Both the position numbers and the translations under genes were made by a program. Shown piece by piece: positions 1 through 8,759 of a DNA stretch of 64,000 nucleotides. This DNA is from Alkalibacillus salilacus (GTDB lineage: Bacteria; Bacillota; Bacilli; Bacillales; Alkalibacillaceae): NCBI RefSeq assembly GCF_030812915.1, contig NZ_JAUSTQ010000008.1, forward strand, positions 1 to 64,000, in the 5' to 3' direction. Below the pieces are notes generated by a model, which saw nothing but the letters and a program-made list of their open reading frames with translations, did no database searches and was not told where the DNA came from. Positions within the stretch are counted from its first letter, which is position 1. Every line of letters begins with the position of its first letter.

Positions 1-2
1 AT

Positions 3-764
3 ACTCTCCTCCTGGTAATCGTTTTTGTGGTTGAAAACATTGTACCATGTGGAGAGGAAAATGACCCTTTTTACACAATTATATGGACTCTATCGTTACG
101 TGCGGATGATGGTGGTATTATCAGGTCGCCATTTATGGATTCGCTGGTACCTATTATTATGATCTTGTTCTTTATTCCAGGTTTAGTATACGGAATCGTG
201 ACAAAAGAAATTAAGAACGATAAAGATGTTGCTGACCAATTGTCTGATACAATGGCATCAATGGGAATGTTCATTGTCTTAGCATTTACAGCAGGTCAGT
301 TCGTTGCTTACTTTAATGAAACAAACATGGGTCTTGTATTAGGTGTATATGGTGCTGAATTTCTAGAATCTGCTAATTTCACTGGAATTCCATTAATCAT
401 TGGATTTGTATTGGTTGTTGGTTTCATTAACTTATTTGTCGGCAGTGCTTCTGCTAAATGGGCAATGTTAGCGCCTGTATTTGTTCCAATTTTAATGGAA
501 CTTGGCTATTCACCAGAACTAACACAAATGGCTTATCGTATTGCTGACTCAGCAACAAACATTATTACACCACTGATGACTTATTTTGCGATTATTATTG
601 CCTTTGCACAGAAATATGTTAAGAATATGGGAATTGGTACTTTGATTTCTGTTATGTTCCCTTATTCAATAGCATATTTAGTGATTTGGACATTAATGTT
701 AATCGTTTGGATGTTACTAGGTCTTGAATTAGGCCCTGGTTCACCAATCATGTATACTGAATAA
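3..764 (+). CDS. AbgT family transporter, C-terminal part (5' truncated by window)
   Basis: The open frame enters from the left edge and ends at a TAA; about 254 residues are visible, roughly half of the ~500 expected. Several hydrophobic segments alternate with short loops. The stretches FFIPGLVYGIVTK, TAGQFVAYFNETNMG, NLFVGSASAKWAMLAPVFVPI and DSATNIITPLMTYF are typical of the AbgT (p-aminobenzoyl-glutamate transporter) family, ion-coupled inner-membrane carriers that in some members export antimetabolites. The substrate here cannot be told from sequence. The true start lies outside the window; the first GTG at 27 is internal. It is followed by a terminator and then prfC, so it looks like the end of its own transcription unit. 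Confidence 0.88.
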   Translation, partial: TLLLVIVFVVENIVPCGEENDPFYTIIWTLSLRADDGGIIRSPFMDSLVPIIMILFFIPGLVYGIVTKEIKNDKDVADQLSDTMASMGMFIVLAFTAGQFVAYFNETNMGLVLGVYGAEFLESANFTGIPLIIGFVLVVGFINLFVGSASAKWAMLAPVFVPILMELGYSPELTQMAYRIADSATNIITPLMTYFAIIIAFAQKYVKNMGIGTLISVMFPYSIAYLVIWTLMLIVWMLLGLELGPGSPIMYTE

Positions 765-777
765 TATTGTTTTTTTA

Positions 778-806
778 AGCCTCTCCTGTATTGGAGGGGC
801 TTTCTT
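778..806 (+). terminator. Intrinsic terminator after the AbgT-type gene
   Basis: A GC-rich hairpin (AGCCTCTCC / GGAGGGGCT, one mismatch) is followed by a T-rich run just after the AbgT-type stop codon. Confidence 0.8.
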
Positions 807-919
807 TGTAGAAAAGGTTTAGTATTGTTTGGGGAAGTCGTTCGGGATTTTTCACTACAATGAGTCTTGTGTTTATGTTAGGATATGAAAGGCTAAGTTA
901 AGATAGAAAGGGTTAATAT

Positions 920-2503
920 ATGTCGATACAAGAAGAAGTGCAAAAACGTAAAACATTTGCGATTATTTCGCACCCTGATGCAGGTAAAACAACGTTAACG
1001 GAAACGATGTTGCTTTTCGGTAATTTAATTCGGGAAGCTGGAACTGTAAAAGGGAAGAAATCGGGCAAATTTGCGACATCTGATTGGATGGAAATTGAGA
1101 AGCAACGTGGAATTTCCGTTACATCAAGTGTGATGAACTTTCCTTATGAAGGTTATGAAGTTAATATTTTAGATACACCAGGTCACGAAGACTTCAGTGA
1201 GGACACTTATCGAACGCTTACAGCCGTTGATAGTGTGGTCATGGTTATTGATTCGACGAAAGGAATCGAGGCACAAACGAAAAAATTATTTAAAGTTTGT
1301 CGCATGAGAGGGATTCCGATTTTTACGTTTTTCAATAAGGTTGACCGTGAAGGTCGTGAACCACTTGATTTAATGGAGGAAATTGAAGAAGTCTTAGAGA
1401 TTGAAACGTATCCAATGAACTATCCAGCAGGTATGGGTAAACGCTTCTTAGGGACATTTGACCGTCAATCAAATGAATTCGTACGTTATTTACAGAATGG
1501 TGAGGAGGAGCGCGTACCTTATGATGAATTAGAGGCTGACGAGTATGCAGAATTACGTCAGCGTGAAGAGTTTCAGATGGCACAGGATGAAGTTGCGCTA
1601 TTAGATGAAGCGGGCGAAAACTTTTCACTTGATGCAGTACTTGCAGGTGAGCAGACACCTGTTTTCTTCGGTAGTGCGCTTGCGCCATTTGGTGTGGAAA
1701 CATTTCTTGATTCATTTATCGAAATGGCTCCAGCACCTGGTTCTCGCCAAACAACAGACGGCGTCATCCAGCCGACAGAAGAAGAGTTTTCTGGATTTAT
1801 TTTTAAAATTCAAGCTAACATGAATCCGAATCATCGTGACCGAATTGCGTTCGTCCGAATCTGTTCAGGGAAGTTTACGCGTGATATGAGTGTAAAGCTA
1901 TCTCGAACTGGTAAGACAATTAATTTAAATCAGTCACAGCAATTTGTCGCCTCGCAGCGCGGTACGATTGAAGAGGCGTATGCTGGTGATATCATCGGTA
2001 TTTATGATCCGAATGTGTATCATATTGGTGATACGATTACTGAGAGTAAGACGGTGTTTGAGTTTGATGAACTACCTCAATTCCCACCTGAATTATATAA
2101 AACAGTGACGGCGAAAAATGTCATGAAGTCGAAACAGTTTTATAAAGGGATTGAACAACTTGTTCAAGAAGGTGCTATTCAGTTGTTTAAGAAATATCAT
2201 ACTGAATCATTTATTATTGGTGCAGTTGGACAATTACAATTCGATGTATTCCAATATCGCATGCAAAACGAATATAATTCAGAAGTGGTGTTAGAGGATA
2301 TCGGAGAGCGAGTACCGAGATGGTTGAAACCTGATCAGGTTGATGAATCCATCTTTGACAGTCGTAGTACGCTTGTCCGTGATCGTGAAAATAATCCGGT
2401 CGTGTTATTCAAAAATGAATTTTCGTTAAACTTGTTTAAGGATCGTCATCCAGAGATAGATTTAATCGATCTTTATGAAGTGAATCAGTACGAACAAAAC
2501 TAA
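920..2503 (+). CDS. prfC: Peptide chain release factor 3 (RF-3)
   Basis: Translational GTPase of 527 residues, the usual RF-3 length. RF-3 recycles RF1/RF2 from the ribosome after peptide release. The G-domain motifs are all visible: G1 SHPDAGKT at 17-24, switch II DTPGH at 85-89 and NKVD at 139-142, followed by EF-G-like beta-barrel domains. The region [36 protein letters not shown] matches the RF-3 branch rather than EF-G or TypA. AAAGGG lies upstream of the ATG. It is monocistronic, bounded by terminators on both sides. Confidence 0.96.
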   Translation: MSIQEEVQKRKTFAIISHPDAGKTTLTETMLLFGNLIREAGTVKGKKSGKFATSDWMEIEKQRGISVTSSVMNFPYEGYEVNILDTPGHEDFSEDTYRTLTAVDSVVMVIDSTKGIEAQTKKLFKVCRMRGIPIFTFFNKVDREGREPLDLMEEIEEVLEIETYPMNYPAGMGKRFLGTFDRQSNEFVRYLQNGEEERVPYDELEADEYAELRQREEFQMAQDEVALLDEAGENFSLDAVLAGEQTPVFFGSALAPFGVETFLDSFIEMAPAPGSRQTTDGVIQPTEEEFSGFIFKIQANMNPNHRDRIAFVRICSGKFTRDMSVKLSRTGKTINLNQSQQFVASQRGTIEEAYAGDIIGIYDPNVYHIGDTITESKTVFEFDELPQFPPELYKTVTAKNVMKSKQFYKGIEQLVQEGAIQLFKKYHTESFIIGAVGQLQFDVFQYRMQNEYNSEVVLEDIGERVPRWLKPDQVDESIFDSRSTLVRDRENNPVVLFKNEFSLNLFKDRHPEIDLIDLYEVNQYEQN

Positions 2504-2508
2504 TTAAA

Positions 2509-2540
2509 GAAGTCGTAGCTAATAATAGCTGCGGCTTTTT
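2509..2540 (+). terminator. Intrinsic terminator of prfC
   Basis: The imperfect stem AAGTCGTAGCT / AGCTGCGGCTT is followed by a T run immediately after the prfC stop. Confidence 0.8.
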
Positions 2541-2705
2541 AATTTGTGAAATTTACATGGTTTGTTAGGACAATAGGTTTAGTTTGCGTGGAAAACGTGT
2601 ATATGAATAATAAGAAGATGAATTAGGCATTATATGATATAGAGATCTTTTTCATAATTGATTTATTTTCCGACCAATTATTTCATTCAGATCCTCTGAA
2701 AGACA

Positions 2706-2732
2706 GTTTAGTGCTTAAACTAAATTGGGAGC
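2706..2732 (+). promoter_or_regulatory. Possible SigB-type promoter of the first usp gene
   Basis: GTTTAG-N15-GGGAGC lies about 40 bp upstream of the usp start. The -35 is one base from the SigB consensus, but the -10 is weak (GGGAGC against GGGTAT). It is supported mainly by three better SigB-like sites upstream of other stress genes in this window. The 230 bp between prfC and usp holds no other gene I can support. Confidence 0.45.
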
Positions 2733-2772
2733 ATGGGAGAAGTGCTTTGAAAATTAAGAGGAGGTTGTTATT

Positions 2773-3246
2773 ATGAATGCTTTATTTAATCATGTTTTAT
2801 TAGCGTATGATGGTTCTCCTGATAGCCAAAAGGCACTTGAGATCGCTGAAGGAATCACTAGACAAAGTGACGCCCGTTTATACTTAGTATTTGTTGAAGG
2901 ACATGATCCATATAATCATCCAGCTCCATATGATAATGAAGCGCTTAATGATCCTAATCAAAACTTTCCGAATATATCTCAGATGAACTCTTATGAAGAT
3001 GTCGAACGGTTAGCGGATAGTGTTATGGAACAAGCTAAGTCTGAAGTATCAAAAGATATTGATGTAAGGTTTGATGTATTAACAGGGCCGCCTGAAAGAC
3101 GTATTATCCAATACTCTGAAGAGAATGATATTGATTTAATAGTGATCGGTAACAGAGGATTAGGTGGGGTGAAACGTTTTGTTATGGGGAGTATCAGCCA
3201 TAAAGTCTCAAATGATGCTCATTGTCCAGTTTTAGTGACGAAATAG
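2773..3246 (+). CDS. Universal stress protein, UspA family
   Basis: 157-residue single UspA domain. The N-terminal HVLLAYDGSPDSQKALE and C-terminal GNRGLGGVKRFVMGSISHKV form the G-2x-G-9x-G-S ATP-binding signature, so it is probably an ATP-binding cytosolic stress protein with Usp alpha/beta fold. A strong SD (GAGGAGG) precedes the ATG. A second usp gene lies 3.1 kb downstream (170 residues, same signature), so the two are paralogues separated by an opuAC-like gene, a pfpI-like gene and an SDR. A candidate SigB promoter lies upstream. The specific function of Usp proteins is generally unknown. Confidence 0.93.
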   Translation: MNALFNHVLLAYDGSPDSQKALEIAEGITRQSDARLYLVFVEGHDPYNHPAPYDNEALNDPNQNFPNISQMNSYEDVERLADSVMEQAKSEVSKDIDVRFDVLTGPPERRIIQYSEENDIDLIVIGNRGLGGVKRFVMGSISHKVSNDAHCPVLVTK

Positions 3247-3248
3247 TC

Positions 3249-3287
3249 AAAAAAGCTTGGACCTTATAAATAGGCCCAAGCTTTTTT
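3249..3287. terminator. Bidirectional terminator between usp and opuAC-like genes
   Basis: A long stem, AAAAAGCTTGG-CC / GG-CCAAGCTTTTTT, is flanked by A and T runs on opposite sides. It can serve both the rightward usp and the leftward opuAC-like gene. Confidence 0.88.
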
Positions 3288-3293
3288 AATGGT

Positions 3294-4235
3294 TTATTGT
3301 TCCATCCATTCGTTAACTAATTCTTGGTTGTTCTCTACCCATGTACGAGCACCATCAATTGGTTCCTCTGCATCTTGAACAGCTGCCATTAGTTCACCAA
3401 TTTGCGTGTCGTCCATCTTCCAGTTCTTCAACCATTGTGTGAATTCTGGGTATTCATCACCAAAACCTTGGCGTGTCGCGAAGTGTATCTTCTCAACGCC
3501 ACCATAAGTTTCTTTTGGATCTTCTAAATATTTAAGGTCATGTTTAGCGAAAATACTATGTGGATTCCAAAGTGGTGCAACAATTGGTTCTTCGTTTTTA
3601 ACTGCTTTGTCGATTGCTGCAATCATAGCAGGTTCAGAACTTGGCATTAGCTCCAATTCAAGGTCATACTCTTGAATCATCTCTTCAGTTACTTCCATGG
3701 TACCAGCACCAGAATCGAAACCAGTAATTTCGCCATCGAATTTATCAGCATTTTCATTTAAATCTTCAATACTATTAATATCTTCCATATATTCAGGTAC
3801 AACAAGACCTACTTTAGCGTTATCATACCAAGTTGCTTCAGAGAAGAATACTTGATCTTCGTATTGATCTAGGTAGTTAGCGTCTTGAACGGGTAGCCAA
3901 ACTTCTAATCCTAAGTCTAGTTCATCGTTTGCTAAAGCTTCCATTGTCGGCCCCATATCTAAGTTTACAAGGTCAACATTGTAGCCCTGTTCTTCTAAGA
4001 TGACTTTCCACATGTTAGTCACAGCGATGTTTTCAGCCCAGTTGATTTGGCCCATTTCAATTGTCTCTTGGTTGACATCGCCTTCACTAGATTCGCTACC
4101 TTCACTATTTTCTTCTTCGTTAGCACCTTCTGATTGGTCTGATCCTTCAGGTGATTCCTCGCCGCCACATGCTGCTAGGACGATTAAAATCATACCTGTA
4201 AGGATTAGTAGTAATGCTTTTTTGTTAAAATGCAT
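3294..4235 (-). CDS. Glycine betaine/choline-type ABC transporter substrate-binding lipoprotein (OpuAC family), orphan
   Basis: 313 residues. A type II signal peptide ends in a lipobox (LAAC, Cys23), so the mature protein should be membrane-anchored outside. A Glu/Ser/Asn-rich linker (about 24-58) follows. The OpuAC domain shows INWAENIAVTNMWKVILEEQGY, the characteristic LEVWLPVQ and TWYDNAKVGLVVPEYM. Family members deliver glycine betaine, carnitine, choline or proline betaine to an ATPase/permease pair. No ATPase or permease gene is adjacent, so its partner must be elsewhere. Its SD (GAGGAGG) is good. A strong SigA-type promoter lies about 200 bp upstream, leaving a long untranslated leader. 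The exact ligand is unknown. Confidence 0.92.
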   Translation of the reverse strand: MHFNKKALLLILTGMILIVLAACGGEESPEGSDQSEGANEEENSEGSESSEGDVNQETIEMGQINWAENIAVTNMWKVILEEQGYNVDLVNLDMGPTMEALANDELDLGLEVWLPVQDANYLDQYEDQVFFSEATWYDNAKVGLVVPEYMEDINSIEDLNENADKFDGEITGFDSGAGTMEVTEEMIQEYDLELELMPSSEPAMIAAIDKAVKNEEPIVAPLWNPHSIFAKHDLKYLEDPKETYGGVEKIHFATRQGFGDEYPEFTQWLKNWKMDDTQIGELMAAVQDAEEPIDGARTWVENNQELVNEWMEQ

Positions 4236-4437
4236 ATGTGTTGTTCCTCCTCAGATTGTTAAAAATAAAGTTGATGTTATGTTGGCAAAGTGATTACAAC
4301 CAATGTTGATTAGCATACATGATTCTGAATGTTTGTTCAACATTAGGTATGACGTGTTAATACGTCGATAAATAGTTTGCCATAAATCACCATCCTTCGA
4401 GTTGTTAAAAACGTTAAATTTTTTCTTTACAAAGTTT

Positions 4438-4465
4438 ATAATAACATAGTCGGATATAATGTCAA
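4438..4465 (-). promoter_or_regulatory. SigA-type promoter for the opuAC-like gene, with a ~200-nt leader
   Basis: On the minus strand, TTGACA-N16-TATTAT. The start codon is about 200 nt downstream. The leader contains GACGT-N6-ACGTC (near 4350), a small dyad that could be an operator or hairpin. No known riboswitch was recognised. Confidence 0.65.
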
Positions 4466-4494
4466 ACCGTGTCGGGGAATTTTTTGATTAGTAG

Positions 4495-4521
4495 GTTTAA
4501 GGTAGGTTGTTGATTGGGTAT
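4495..4521 (+). promoter_or_regulatory. Consensus SigB promoter of the pfpI-like gene
   Basis: GTTTAA-N15-GGGTAT is a perfect match to the Bacillus SigB general-stress consensus. It lies 40 bp upstream of the pfpI-like ATG. The B. subtilis homologue YfkM (general stress protein 18) is, as I recall, SigB controlled. Confidence 0.82.
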
Positions 4522-4560
4522 AACAAAGAATGTGAGATTCAAAAAGGAGGTCATTTATTT

Positions 4561-5073
4561 ATGGGTAAAAAAGTAGCAGCTTTACTAACAGATATGGTAG
4601 AAGAGATTGAATTAACGGATCCAGCAGAAAAATTACGAGATGCTGGACATCAAGTTGATTTGATTGGAAAAGGAAAAGGTGAAACGATAAAAGGCAAGAA
4701 CGGCCAAGAAATGACCCTTGATTATGGGGTTGATGACGTTGATGCAAGTGACTATGATGCATTATTAGTTCCAGGTGGTTTCTCACCTGATTTATTACGC
4801 ATTGATGAAAAAAATGCAAAATTCGCACGTCAATTCTTTGAATCAGATAAACCAGTATTTGCAATTTGTCACGCACCACAGTTCCTAGTTGATACTGAAC
4901 AATTAAAAGGTAAGACATTAACAAGCTTTGTGTCAGTGCGCAATGACTTACGCAATGCAGGAGCTAAAGTGGTTGATGAAGAGGTTGTAGTCGATGGTAA
5001 ATTTGTAACGAGCCGAACACCTGATGATTTACCAGCCTTTAATCGCGAAGCATTAAAACAATTAGAAGGTTAA
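4561..5073 (+). CDS. DJ-1/PfpI family general stress protein (YfkM/GSP18-like)
   Basis: 170 residues, the normal size of a PfpI-type domain. The nucleophile elbow AICHAPQ places Cys103-His104 as in PfpI and YhbO-type proteins; an acidic residue near the N-terminus (Glu14/Glu15/Glu17) completes the usual site. Family members act as proteases, deglycases or stress chaperones; which applies here is unknown. The start was chosen at the ATG preceded by AAAAAGGAGG. An earlier in-frame start overlaps the SigB promoter and has no SD. It is bounded by its own promoter and terminator, so probably monocistronic. Confidence 0.92.
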   Translation: MGKKVAALLTDMVEEIELTDPAEKLRDAGHQVDLIGKGKGETIKGKNGQEMTLDYGVDDVDASDYDALLVPGGFSPDLLRIDEKNAKFARQFFESDKPVFAICHAPQFLVDTEQLKGKTLTSFVSVRNDLRNAGAKVVDEEVVVDGKFVTSRTPDDLPAFNREALKQLEG

Positions 5074-5077
5074 AAGT

Positions 5078-5106
5078 GAAAGGAGGGGGAAATCCTCTCC
5101 TTTTTC
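5078..5106 (+). terminator. Terminator of the pfpI-like gene
   Basis: A hairpin, AAAGGAG-GG / CC-CTCCTTT, runs into a T-rich tail directly after the stop codon. Confidence 0.75.
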
Positions 5107-5127
5107 ATATGGTTTGAATCTCTCAAT

Positions 5128-5283
5128 TTATTTGATAAAATCGCTAATTTATGAGATTAGTACGTTTATTTATGAAATAAATTCTCTGATTTATGAGATA
5201 AACGTTTAGTTATTTGATAATTCAGTTGAGTTATGAGATAAATTCAACCAGAAATTAAATAAAAGATAGTGGAAATTAAATAA
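5128..5283. repeat. 21-bp-period dyad-element array A (8 units)
   Basis: Eight 11-bp cores start at 5128, 5149, 5170, 5191, 5210, 5231, 5252 and 5273: TTATTTGATAA, TTATGAGATTA, TTATGAAATAA, TTATGAGATAA, TTATTTGATAA, TTATGAGATAA, then AAATTAAATAA twice. Intervals are 21 bp except one of 19. The 10-bp spacers are not conserved. The array lies between two convergent genes, 22 bp after the pfpI terminator, and has no open frame. Confidence 0.85.
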
Positions 5284-5296
5284 ATAGAAAGTTCAA

Positions 5297-5332
5297 TAGA
5301 AAACCCTACGCTAATGTTTCTTAGTGTAGGGT
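5297..5332 (-). terminator. Terminator of the SDR gene
   Basis: On the minus strand, AACCCTAC-CTAA / TTAG-GTAGGGTT is followed by TTTTC, just past the SDR stop. Confidence 0.75.
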
Positions 5333-5344
5333 TACTTTAATGTC

Positions 5345-6112
5345 TTATTTTAATGACTTAGCTAGGAGGCGCTGAACCATTTTTCGAGTTAGAATGCGTG
5401 TGAAAGCAATAAGAAATTTATATCGTTTGCCAGGGATTGATACATTTTTCTTTTTGAAAAGGGCATGATAGCCAATTGAAGCGACGCGTTCTGGTGACAT
5501 CGCTATATCGTTAAATGATTCACCCATGGATTGCATATTGGCTTCGTTGGCAAAGTTTGTTGCGGTTGGTCCAGGACATAAAGCAGTGACAGATAGATTA
5601 CCTTTTTTCTGGAGTTCGGTGTTAAGAGATTCTGATAAGGATAATACATAAGCTTTCGTTGCTGCATATGCACTCATCGCTGGGGTAGGAACAAAGGAAG
5701 CGATGGACCCGATATTTAATATTCTTCCATATTGAGAACGGACCATATCTTGTCCAAAATAATACGTTAAATTAGTAAGCGCGACCATATTAAGCTGTAA
5801 CATTTGGTTGAGACGATCTAGATCAGTCTCAAGGAATAAGTCTTCGATTCCAAATCCAGCATTGTTCACTAAGATATCGACGCGGTGCCCATCTTGCTGG
5901 ACACGATCATATAGGGCTTTTGCTGCTTGGGGTTTGGCGAGGTCAAACGGGATAATCGTCACATTGGTGTGTGAGCTTAGTTCTGCTTTAACTTCTTCTA
6001 ATTTATTTTCACTCCGTGCGACTAAAATAAGGTTTAAGTCATTTGCCATAAGTTTAGCGAGTTCGTAACCAATGCCACCACTAGCGCCAGTGATTAGAGC
6101 GGTTCTTGCCAT
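5345..6112 (-). CDS. Short-chain dehydrogenase/reductase (SDR family, YqjQ-like)
   Basis: 255-residue classical SDR. The Rossmann motif GASGGIGYELAK is near residues 8-19, NNAG follows in mid-domain, and the catalytic YAATK gives Tyr and Lys with an upstream Ser (IGSIAS). The C-terminal tail (KFLIAFTRILTRKMVQRLLAKSLK) is basic and hydrophobic, as in YqjQ/DltE-like SDRs that may associate with membranes. The substrate is unknown. The ATG is preceded by AAAGGATG. A hairpin (AACACATCA / TGATGTGTT, around 6149-6185) lies in the short divergent region toward the second usp gene. Confidence 0.9.
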   Translation of the reverse strand: MARTALITGASGGIGYELAKLMANDLNLILVARSENKLEEVKAELSSHTNVTIIPFDLAKPQAAKALYDRVQQDGHRVDILVNNAGFGIEDLFLETDLDRLNQMLQLNMVALTNLTYYFGQDMVRSQYGRILNIGSIASFVPTPAMSAYAATKAYVLSLSESLNTELQKKGNLSVTALCPGPTATNFANEANMQSMGESFNDIAMSPERVASIGYHALFKKKNVSIPGKRYKFLIAFTRILTRKMVQRLLAKSLK

Positions 6113-6247
6113 GAATATTTCATCCTTTCATAAATACATTATTTAATAAGCGTAACACATCAAGTTCCTATAGTTCTTGTGATGTGTTTAGCCTGAGCAG
6201 TGACACTAGATGTCGTTTTGAAAAAGGTAGAAGACGTGATCTAAAAT

Positions 6248-6273
6248 GTTTAAGCATTGCTAGTAAAGGATAT
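6248..6273 (+). promoter_or_regulatory. SigB-like promoter of the second usp gene
   Basis: GTTTAA-N14-GGATAT is one base from the SigB consensus, 38 bp upstream of the usp ATG. Confidence 0.7.
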
Positions 6274-6310
6274 ATAAGGAATAGAATCCTGTAGGAAGGA
6301 GTTGAATAGT

Positions 6311-6823
6311 ATGAGTCATGAATATCAAAAGATCCTAGTTGCATATGACGGTTCGAGTGATAGTATGAAAGCGATTCGTCAGGCAGAGAGCTTAGCAAAA
6401 GCTCATCATGCTTCCTTAATCGTTGTGTACGTTCATGATCAAAATACAAAAACGAAAGCAACAATGAATTCAGAACCCGTTTTTTCACATGGAGCTTCTA
6501 TGATGCATAATACGACCAATTATGTGCCATATGTCCAATTCGGAGACTTTAACCCAACCGCTAATAAAGAATCGATTGGGAGTGAGGCACAGAAGCTATT
6601 AGGTGAAGTAGCTACAAAAATTTCGGATGATATCAAAGAAGTCCATTATGAAACATTAGTAGGTGATCCCGCTAAAACGCTTGTGCAATATGCAGAGGAT
6701 CAGGATATGGATCTAATTGTATTAGGAAATCGTGGTATTAGTGGTCTTCGTCAACTTGTGATGGGAAGTGTCAGTAATAAAGTGGCGAACGAATCTAATA
6801 TTCCTGTCTTAATTGCAAAATAG
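6311..6823 (+). CDS. Universal stress protein, UspA family (second copy)
   Basis: 170 residues with YQKILVAYDGSSDSMKAI at the N-terminus and the ATP-binding signature GNRGISGLRQLVMGSVSNKV at the C-terminus. The ATG at 6311 was chosen because AGGAAGGAG lies nine bases upstream; a TTG at 6302 would abut the SD. A longer insertion (about residues 35-75, rich in Asn, His and Thr) distinguishes it from the first copy. Expression is probably SigB dependent. Confidence 0.93.
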   Translation: MSHEYQKILVAYDGSSDSMKAIRQAESLAKAHHASLIVVYVHDQNTKTKATMNSEPVFSHGASMMHNTTNYVPYVQFGDFNPTANKESIGSEAQKLLGEVATKISDDIKEVHYETLVGDPAKTLVQYAEDQDMDLIVLGNRGISGLRQLVMGSVSNKVANESNIPVLIAK

Positions 6824-6838
6824 TAAGTATATGAGTGT

Positions 6839-6866
6839 AAAAGCTTGGCATTGTGCCAAGCTTTTA
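6839..6866 (+). terminator. Terminator of the second usp gene
   Basis: AAAAGCTTGGC / GCCAAGCTTTT is a perfect hairpin. It resembles the terminator of the first usp gene (shared AGCTTGG core). Confidence 0.85.
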
Positions 6867-7051
6867 CTATTTATTGAATCATAAATTCATTTCTGAATGA
6901 AAGTTGGAGTTATTTCCCGGGCTATAATTTGAATCACGGCTCTAAAGATTAAATAGTCAGGAGGGAAGCTTCAAAATTCTTATTGATTAAAAGGGATTAA
7001 AGCGTTTGAAGGCGAAATAGTGTTAAGAGATTAATGTGGAGTGTGTTTGGT

Positions 7052-7270
7052 GTGAAAAAATCAGTATTTGCACTGTTGATCGTTCTAGGTTTATTTGTAG
7101 GAATTTTGGTAAAAAGTATCTTAGAATGGTTGAACATTAGTTTTTCTGCGAATGTATGGGAATTAATATTTGGTGAACCAACTGTTATGTCAAAAATCTT
7201 AGTGTTTTTGCTGACAGTCTTGATTGCTTTTGCTGTTTTCTTTCCACTTTACAAAAAATACGTTAATTAA
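7052..7270 (+). CDS. Small two-TM membrane protein, unknown function
   Basis: 72 residues from a GTG start (MKKSVFALLIVLG...). Two hydrophobic helices (about 4-24 and 47-66) flank a short loop, with a basic end (YKKYVN). The GTG is preferred because GGAGTG sits eight bases before it; an ATG 18 bases upstream has no SD. I do not recognise a family. It lies between a usp gene and an mpfA-like gene, with a 21-bp repeat array directly after it and no separate terminator hairpin. Confidence 0.55.
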   Translation: MKKSVFALLIVLGLFVGILVKSILEWLNISFSANVWELIFGEPTVMSKILVFLLTVLIAFAVFFPLYKKYVN

Positions 7271-7307
7271 GGTTTATTCACAAAAATTTTGAAAAAAGTG
7301 GCCTTAT

Positions 7308-7402
7308 TTATGAGATAATTGCATCAAGTTATTTCATAAATAACAAGATTTATGAGATAACTGAGTTAGGTTATGAAATAAATTCATGAATTTATTTCAT
7401 AA
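7308..7402. repeat. 21-bp-period dyad-element array B (5 units)
   Basis: Cores at 7308, 7329, 7350, 7371 and 7392 read TTATGAGATAA, TTATTTCATAA, TTATGAGATAA, TTATGAAATAA and TTATTTCATAA. All four intervals are exactly 21 bp. Both orientations of the asymmetric centre (GAR and its complement YTC) alternate. The array lies between two tandem rightward genes. Confidence 0.9.
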
Positions 7403-7484
7403 CTTCAAGAGCTAATCGTGTTATGAGTGTATCTATTTGGGGAATAGATACATCAGTTTGATGATACATAAGGAGGCGCAACTA

Positions 7485-8705
7485 TTGATTTTCGCAATCA
7501 TTGCATTAATTTTTGTTTCACTTTTCTTCTCGGGGAGTGAAACGGCTCTTACAGCAACCAATCGTATGAAATTACAAACACAAGCCCAAGAAGGAGATAA
7601 AAAGTCAGAAAAATTATTAAAACTGGTTCAAAAGCCAAATGAATTTATTACGGCTATCTTAATCGGTAACAATATCTCAAATATTATCTTGCCAACACTA
7701 GTTACGACAATGGCGATTCAATATGGATTTGATGTTGCGGTGGCGACAGCCATTTTAACGGTTACGATTATTATTGTCGCTGAAGTGATCCCGAAATCAG
7801 TAGCCGCTACGTTCCCAGATCGAATCTCTTATCTTGTGTACCCTGTGATTAAAACAGCTGTGGTTATTTTTAAACCAATCACCGTGATCTTAAATTGGTT
7901 AACCGATACGATTACGAAAGTGTTATCAAAAGGTGAAAAGCAGCAATATTCTTTTTCAAAAGAAGAATTCAAGGCAATGATTGATATCGCGGATTCAGAA
8001 GGAACGTTTCGGGACGATGAATCTTACCGCATTAAAGGGGCCTTGGATTTTCAAAACTTAAACGTAAAAGATGTTCTTCAAACCCCACGTGTTGAAATTG
8101 TATCACTTGATGCGGATGCTAAGTTTGAAGATGTACGGGAGATTGCAATTCAACATCCTTATACCCGTTACCCGATTATTGCTGATGACATTGACCATAT
8201 TATAGGGGTTTTTCACTCGAAATTCTTGATTCATTGGTCAATGGAACCAGAAAACTCACTTGAATCATTCAGTGATATGGATCCACTAATTACGTATGAG
8301 TTTCAGTCGATTGAGCATGTGTTCCGTGAAATGACGAAACATAATAAACACTTTGCAGTTGTTTTAGATGAGTATGGTGGAACAGAAGGTATTGTGACAC
8401 ACGAAGATATTATTGAAGCCATGATTGGAATGGAAATCGAAGACGAAAATGACGCCGATAATGATTCCATGGTCGAAAAACTTTCTGAAACGGAAATTAT
8501 TTGTGACGGAAAAATTCCATTAAGACGATTGAATTCAATTTTCAATACTGATATTCCAGAAGAAGAGGACGTCTTATCAGGTTATTTATTAACAGAAATG
8601 AATCGTTTTCCAGAAGAGGAAGACGTCATTGAACGTAATAATTTAACCTTCAAAATTTTAGAAACAGAAGACAGATCCATTCGTAAAGTCCAAATAGTGA
8701 AATAA
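7485..8705 (+). CDS. CNNM/CBS-domain membrane protein, MpfA/HlyC-CorC type (probable Mg2+ efflux)
   Basis: 406 residues from a TTG start preceded by AAGGAGG at eight bases. Order: CNNM (DUF21) membrane domain with three to four helices, including FFSGSETALTATNR and LIGNNISNIILPT; two CBS motifs (about 190-310, with the typical VLDEYGGTEGIVTHEDI); and a C-terminal CorC_HlyC domain (about 325-406). Homologues such as MpfA extrude Mg2+ or confer Co2+/Mg2+ resistance; the older hemolysin label is misleading. It is probably transcribed alone and ends in a strong hairpin. Confidence 0.9.
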   Translation: MIFAIIALIFVSLFFSGSETALTATNRMKLQTQAQEGDKKSEKLLKLVQKPNEFITAILIGNNISNIILPTLVTTMAIQYGFDVAVATAILTVTIIIVAEVIPKSVAATFPDRISYLVYPVIKTAVVIFKPITVILNWLTDTITKVLSKGEKQQYSFSKEEFKAMIDIADSEGTFRDDESYRIKGALDFQNLNVKDVLQTPRVEIVSLDADAKFEDVREIAIQHPYTRYPIIADDIDHIIGVFHSKFLIHWSMEPENSLESFSDMDPLITYEFQSIEHVFREMTKHNKHFAVVLDEYGGTEGIVTHEDIIEAMIGMEIEDENDADNDSMVEKLSETEIICDGKIPLRRLNSIFNTDIPEEEDVLSGYLLTEMNRFPEEEDVIERNNLTFKILETEDRSIRKVQIVK

Positions 8706-8708
8706 AGA

Positions 8709-8743
8709 AAGAGCCATTTAGCACAGCTAAATGGCTCTTTTTT
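8709..8743 (+). terminator. Terminator of the mpfA-like gene
   Basis: A perfect stem, GAGCCATTTAGC / GCTAAATGGCTC, is followed by TTTTTT. Confidence 0.9.
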
Positions 8744-8759
8744 GTTATCAGTGAGGACA

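Noticed and set aside
1332-1715. Antisense open frame inside prfC
   Set aside because: Shadow of the RF-3 coding sequence with no SD and no recognisable domain; the same applies to other long antisense frames, such as those inside the NCS2, hsdM and DJ-1 genes.
4507-4560. 18-residue N-terminal extension of the pfpI-like gene
   Set aside because: It begins inside the SigB promoter spacer and lacks an SD; the ATG at 4561 follows AAAAAGGAGG.
7308-7402. Coding heptad repeats (21 bp equals seven codons)
   Set aside because: TGA and TAA stops occur in the cores in several frames, and the register slips by 1-2 bp in arrays A and E.
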